Source of the DNA: an uncultured Lachnospiraceae bacterium | Lineage (GTDB): Bacteria; Bacillota_A; Clostridia; Lachnospirales; Lachnospiraceae | DNA length: 9,267 nucleotides | Assembly: GCA_902796775.1 (NCBI GenBank) | Contig: CADBQK010000277.1 | Span: forward strand, 1 to 9,267 | Reading direction: 5' to 3' | Shown here: piece by piece, positions 8,291 through 9,267 of the stretch | How positions within the stretch are numbered: position 1 is the stretch's first letter | Layout of the letters: every line of letters starts with the position of its first letter | Position numbers and translations under genes: made by a program | The notes under the pieces: generated by a model | What the model saw: only the letters and a program-made list of their open reading frames with translations | The model's database searches: none | What the model was told of the DNA's origin: nothing

Positions 8291-8310
8291 TTATGCATAG
8301 TCATACATAG
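8291..8310 (-). repeat. Tandem 10-bp direct repeat just downstream of the -10 box (possible operator)
   Basis: Read on the minus strand, CTATGTATGA (8310-8301) is followed at once by CTATGCATAA (8300-8291), matching at 8 of 10 positions. One helical turn of spacing places both copies on the same DNA face. The repeat starts 2 bp past the -10 box and would cover the transcription start, where a bound repressor would block initiation. It can also be read as an imperfect 18-bp dyad (8292-8309). No regulator gene is visible in the window. Confidence 0.45.
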
Positions 8311-8312
8311 TT

Positions 8313-8341
8313 ATTATACCTTGCAATAAGGAGTTTATAAA
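8313..8341 (-). promoter_or_regulatory. Candidate sigma-A promoter of the defence operon
   Basis: On the minus strand a perfect TATAAT -10 box (8318-8313) lies 17 bp downstream of a TTTATA -35-like hexamer (8341-8336, 4 of 6 matches to TTGACA). Start of transcription would be near 8306, giving a leader of roughly 87 nt before ATG 8219. It is the best promoter-like match found upstream of the three large genes. Confidence 0.6.
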
Positions 8342-8368
8342 CCACTATTTTCAAGGCTTTAAGCTACT

Positions 8369-8396
8369 GGGTAAACATTTGCCCTCTATGGGCAAA
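8369..8396. repeat. Overlapping inverted repeats between hydrolase terminator and operon promoter
   Basis: TTTGCCC (8378-8384) and GGGCAAA (8390-8396) form a perfect 7-bp inverted repeat with a 5-nt loop. The same TTTGCCC can instead pair with GGGTAAA (8369-8375; 6 of 7) across 2 nt. The two pairings exclude each other. They could extend the terminator of the hydrolase gene or be protein-binding half-sites upstream of the promoter; no clear T-tract follows. Confidence 0.4.
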
Positions 8397-8398
8397 CA

Positions 8399-8438
8399 AT
8401 GGGCCCTGAACACCTGGAATTCGTTGTTCAGGACCCAT
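8399..8438 (-). terminator. Hairpin at the end of the CHAP hydrolase gene, probable terminator
   Basis: Arms 8399-8412 and 8425-8438 pair over 14 bp with one C/A mismatch and a 12-nt loop containing an EcoRI site. The stop codon (8430-8428) lies within the 5' arm of the transcript. The stretch after the stem on the minus strand (TGTTTG) is only a weak T-tract, so termination efficiency is uncertain; the second hairpin just downstream may help. Confidence 0.5.
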
Positions 8439-9267
8439 ACCTTATCGCGACTTTGATCTTCGACTTGGTTGACTGCGACAGTGTATTGCCTGACTGGATA
8501 TTATCACTTCTACCACTCGTACAATCAGCAGCCTTGCCGCTTCCCTCATAGAACATCGTGTGATAATACCCGGCATCATTAAACAAAGCGATAATGTCGC
8601 CCTGCTTCAGCTTGCCTATCGGTATCGCATCGCCGCCATTTCTTATCGCCTTGCATGGCACACCGACCAGCCTTTTAGCAAGTTTGTCTGCTTCTGCATC
8701 TGACTTGCAGTTAAGGAGCTGATTCCATTGCCCGTCATTAATGACGTTACAGCTACATTTACAATTGATCCCGGCACCGTGTCGCCAGCAGGCAAATGCG
8801 AATCCAATACAGTTCCATCCGCGGTATTTCCCTGCAGGATAATTGTTACAGACAGGGCATTCCTGTGTCTTCGGATCGGTGCTATATGTGACATAATGAT
8901 AGCTGTTGTCATCAGCGATCTTCTTTGCCCAGGTACTCGCTTTTTCATAGGTTACGGAAGTCATTGACACCGACAGTCCATAACCTGCGATCGAACTGTT
9001 TCCGACAACATATGAATTCCTCTTGCAGGCATCGCCGCTGTTTCCCTCAATGGTCGTGACAACTTTCCCATCACAGTTCTCTACAATACCTACGTGATCG
9101 AGTACACCGTCCTGCTCATAGTCAAAGAATATAAAGTCTCCGGGTCGCGGAGAGTAGCCTCTTCCTGCCCATCGATGCCGGGCCTTGAACCAGTTTGCGC
9201 CATCGCCTACGACTGAGAATTTTGGCAGCGTCCCTGATTCTATATAACCGCACTGGTCAGCACACCA
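8428..9267 (-). CDS. CHAP / NlpC-P60-like cell-wall hydrolase, C-terminal part (5' end beyond right edge)
   Basis: An uninterrupted frame enters from the right edge and gives 279 visible residues before TGA at 8430-8428; the true start lies outside. The first ~95 residues are the rear of a CHAP amidase/endopeptidase domain: WCADQCGYIESG (1-12), RPGDFIFFDY (41-50), DHVGIVE (57-63, probable catalytic H58) and TIEGNSGD (72-79). In this family the catalytic cysteine precedes the visible WC segment, so it should lie just off the window. A second domain (about 103-279) looks like an NlpC/P60-type cysteine peptidase: NCIGFAFACWRHGAG (C153), LKQGDIIALF (220-229) and YYHTMFYEGSG (H236). It is unusually cysteine-rich, with CKCSC at 169-173. 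Such enzymes cleave peptidoglycan as phage endolysins or as wall-opening enzymes of conjugative elements. Its base composition is visibly more GC-rich than the defence genes, suggesting a different origin. An in-frame GTG or ATG inside (8970, 8964) is not a real start, since the domain continues upstream. Confidence 0.8.
   Translation of the reverse strand, partial: WCADQCGYIESGTLPKFSVVGDGANWFKARHRWAGRGYSPRPGDFIFFDYEQDGVLDHVGIVENCDGKVVTTIEGNSGDACKRNSYVVGNSSIAGYGLSVSMTSVTYEKASTWAKKIADDNSYHYVTYSTDPKTQECPVCNNYPAGKYRGWNCIGFAFACWRHGAGINCKCSCNVINDGQWNQLLNCKSDAEADKLAKRLVGVPCKAIRNGGDAIPIGKLKQGDIIALFNDAGYYHTMFYEGSGKAADCTSGRSDNIQSGNTLSQSTKSKIKVAIRYGS

Noticed and set aside
8643..8948. Second minus-strand frame of 101 codons inside the hydrolase gene
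   Set aside because: It is out of frame with the CHAP/NlpC-P60 protein, whose motifs continue through the same bases.
8428..8970. Treating the hydrolase as a complete 180-residue protein starting at GTG 8970
   Set aside because: The same frame stays open to the right edge and encodes conserved CHAP motifs (DHVGIVE, TIEGNSGD), so the gene is longer.
1..9267. CRISPR array, tRNA, insertion sequence or retron-like RNA
   Set aside because: No regularly spaced repeats, cloverleaf, transposase or reverse transcriptase was seen; nearly all of the window is accounted for by the four coding frames.

Overview
This window reads as a defence island in a low-GC Gram-positive bacterium, most likely a clostridial (Lachnospiraceae-like) gut Firmicute. 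The taxonomic guess is an inference. It rests on AT-rich coding sequence, strong purine-rich Shine-Dalgarno sites, and a CHAP-type peptidoglycan hydrolase of a kind common in clostridial prophages and mobile elements. All four genes lie on the minus strand, so transcription runs from high to low coordinates. No tRNA, rRNA, CRISPR array, transposase or integrase was seen.

Right end (9267-8428): the C-terminal 279 residues of a CHAP cell-wall hydrolase with a second NlpC/P60-like cysteine peptidase domain, ending in a hairpin that includes its stop codon. Next comes about 210 bp of regulatory DNA (8220-8427). It holds overlapping inverted repeats, a sigma-A-like promoter, a tandem 10-bp repeat just downstream of the -10 box, and a perfect 14-bp palindrome in the leader.

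Centre and left (8219-1): a gene run with three large products. (1) A 1031-residue fusion of an N-terminal phospholipase D-like nuclease domain to a SWI2/SNF2-type SF2 helicase. (2) Its stop is 18 bp from the start of a 1096-residue N6-adenine DNA methyltransferase with a type ISP-like C-terminal target-recognition region but no nuclease or helicase of its own. (3) After 96 bp comes the N-terminal 572 residues of a DUF4011 SF1 helicase with an N-terminal zinc ribbon, cut by the left edge.

Working model (inference): the methyltransferase supplies sequence recognition and self-marking, and the PLD-SNF2 protein supplies DNA translocation and possibly cleavage, like a type ISP restriction enzyme split into separate polypeptides or a compacted DISARM-like system. 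The DUF4011 helicase either adds a second motor/nuclease or is an independent neighbouring defence gene. I do not recognise this exact three-gene set as a named system. Novelty cannot be claimed without searching, and the genes beyond the left edge matter for the decision.
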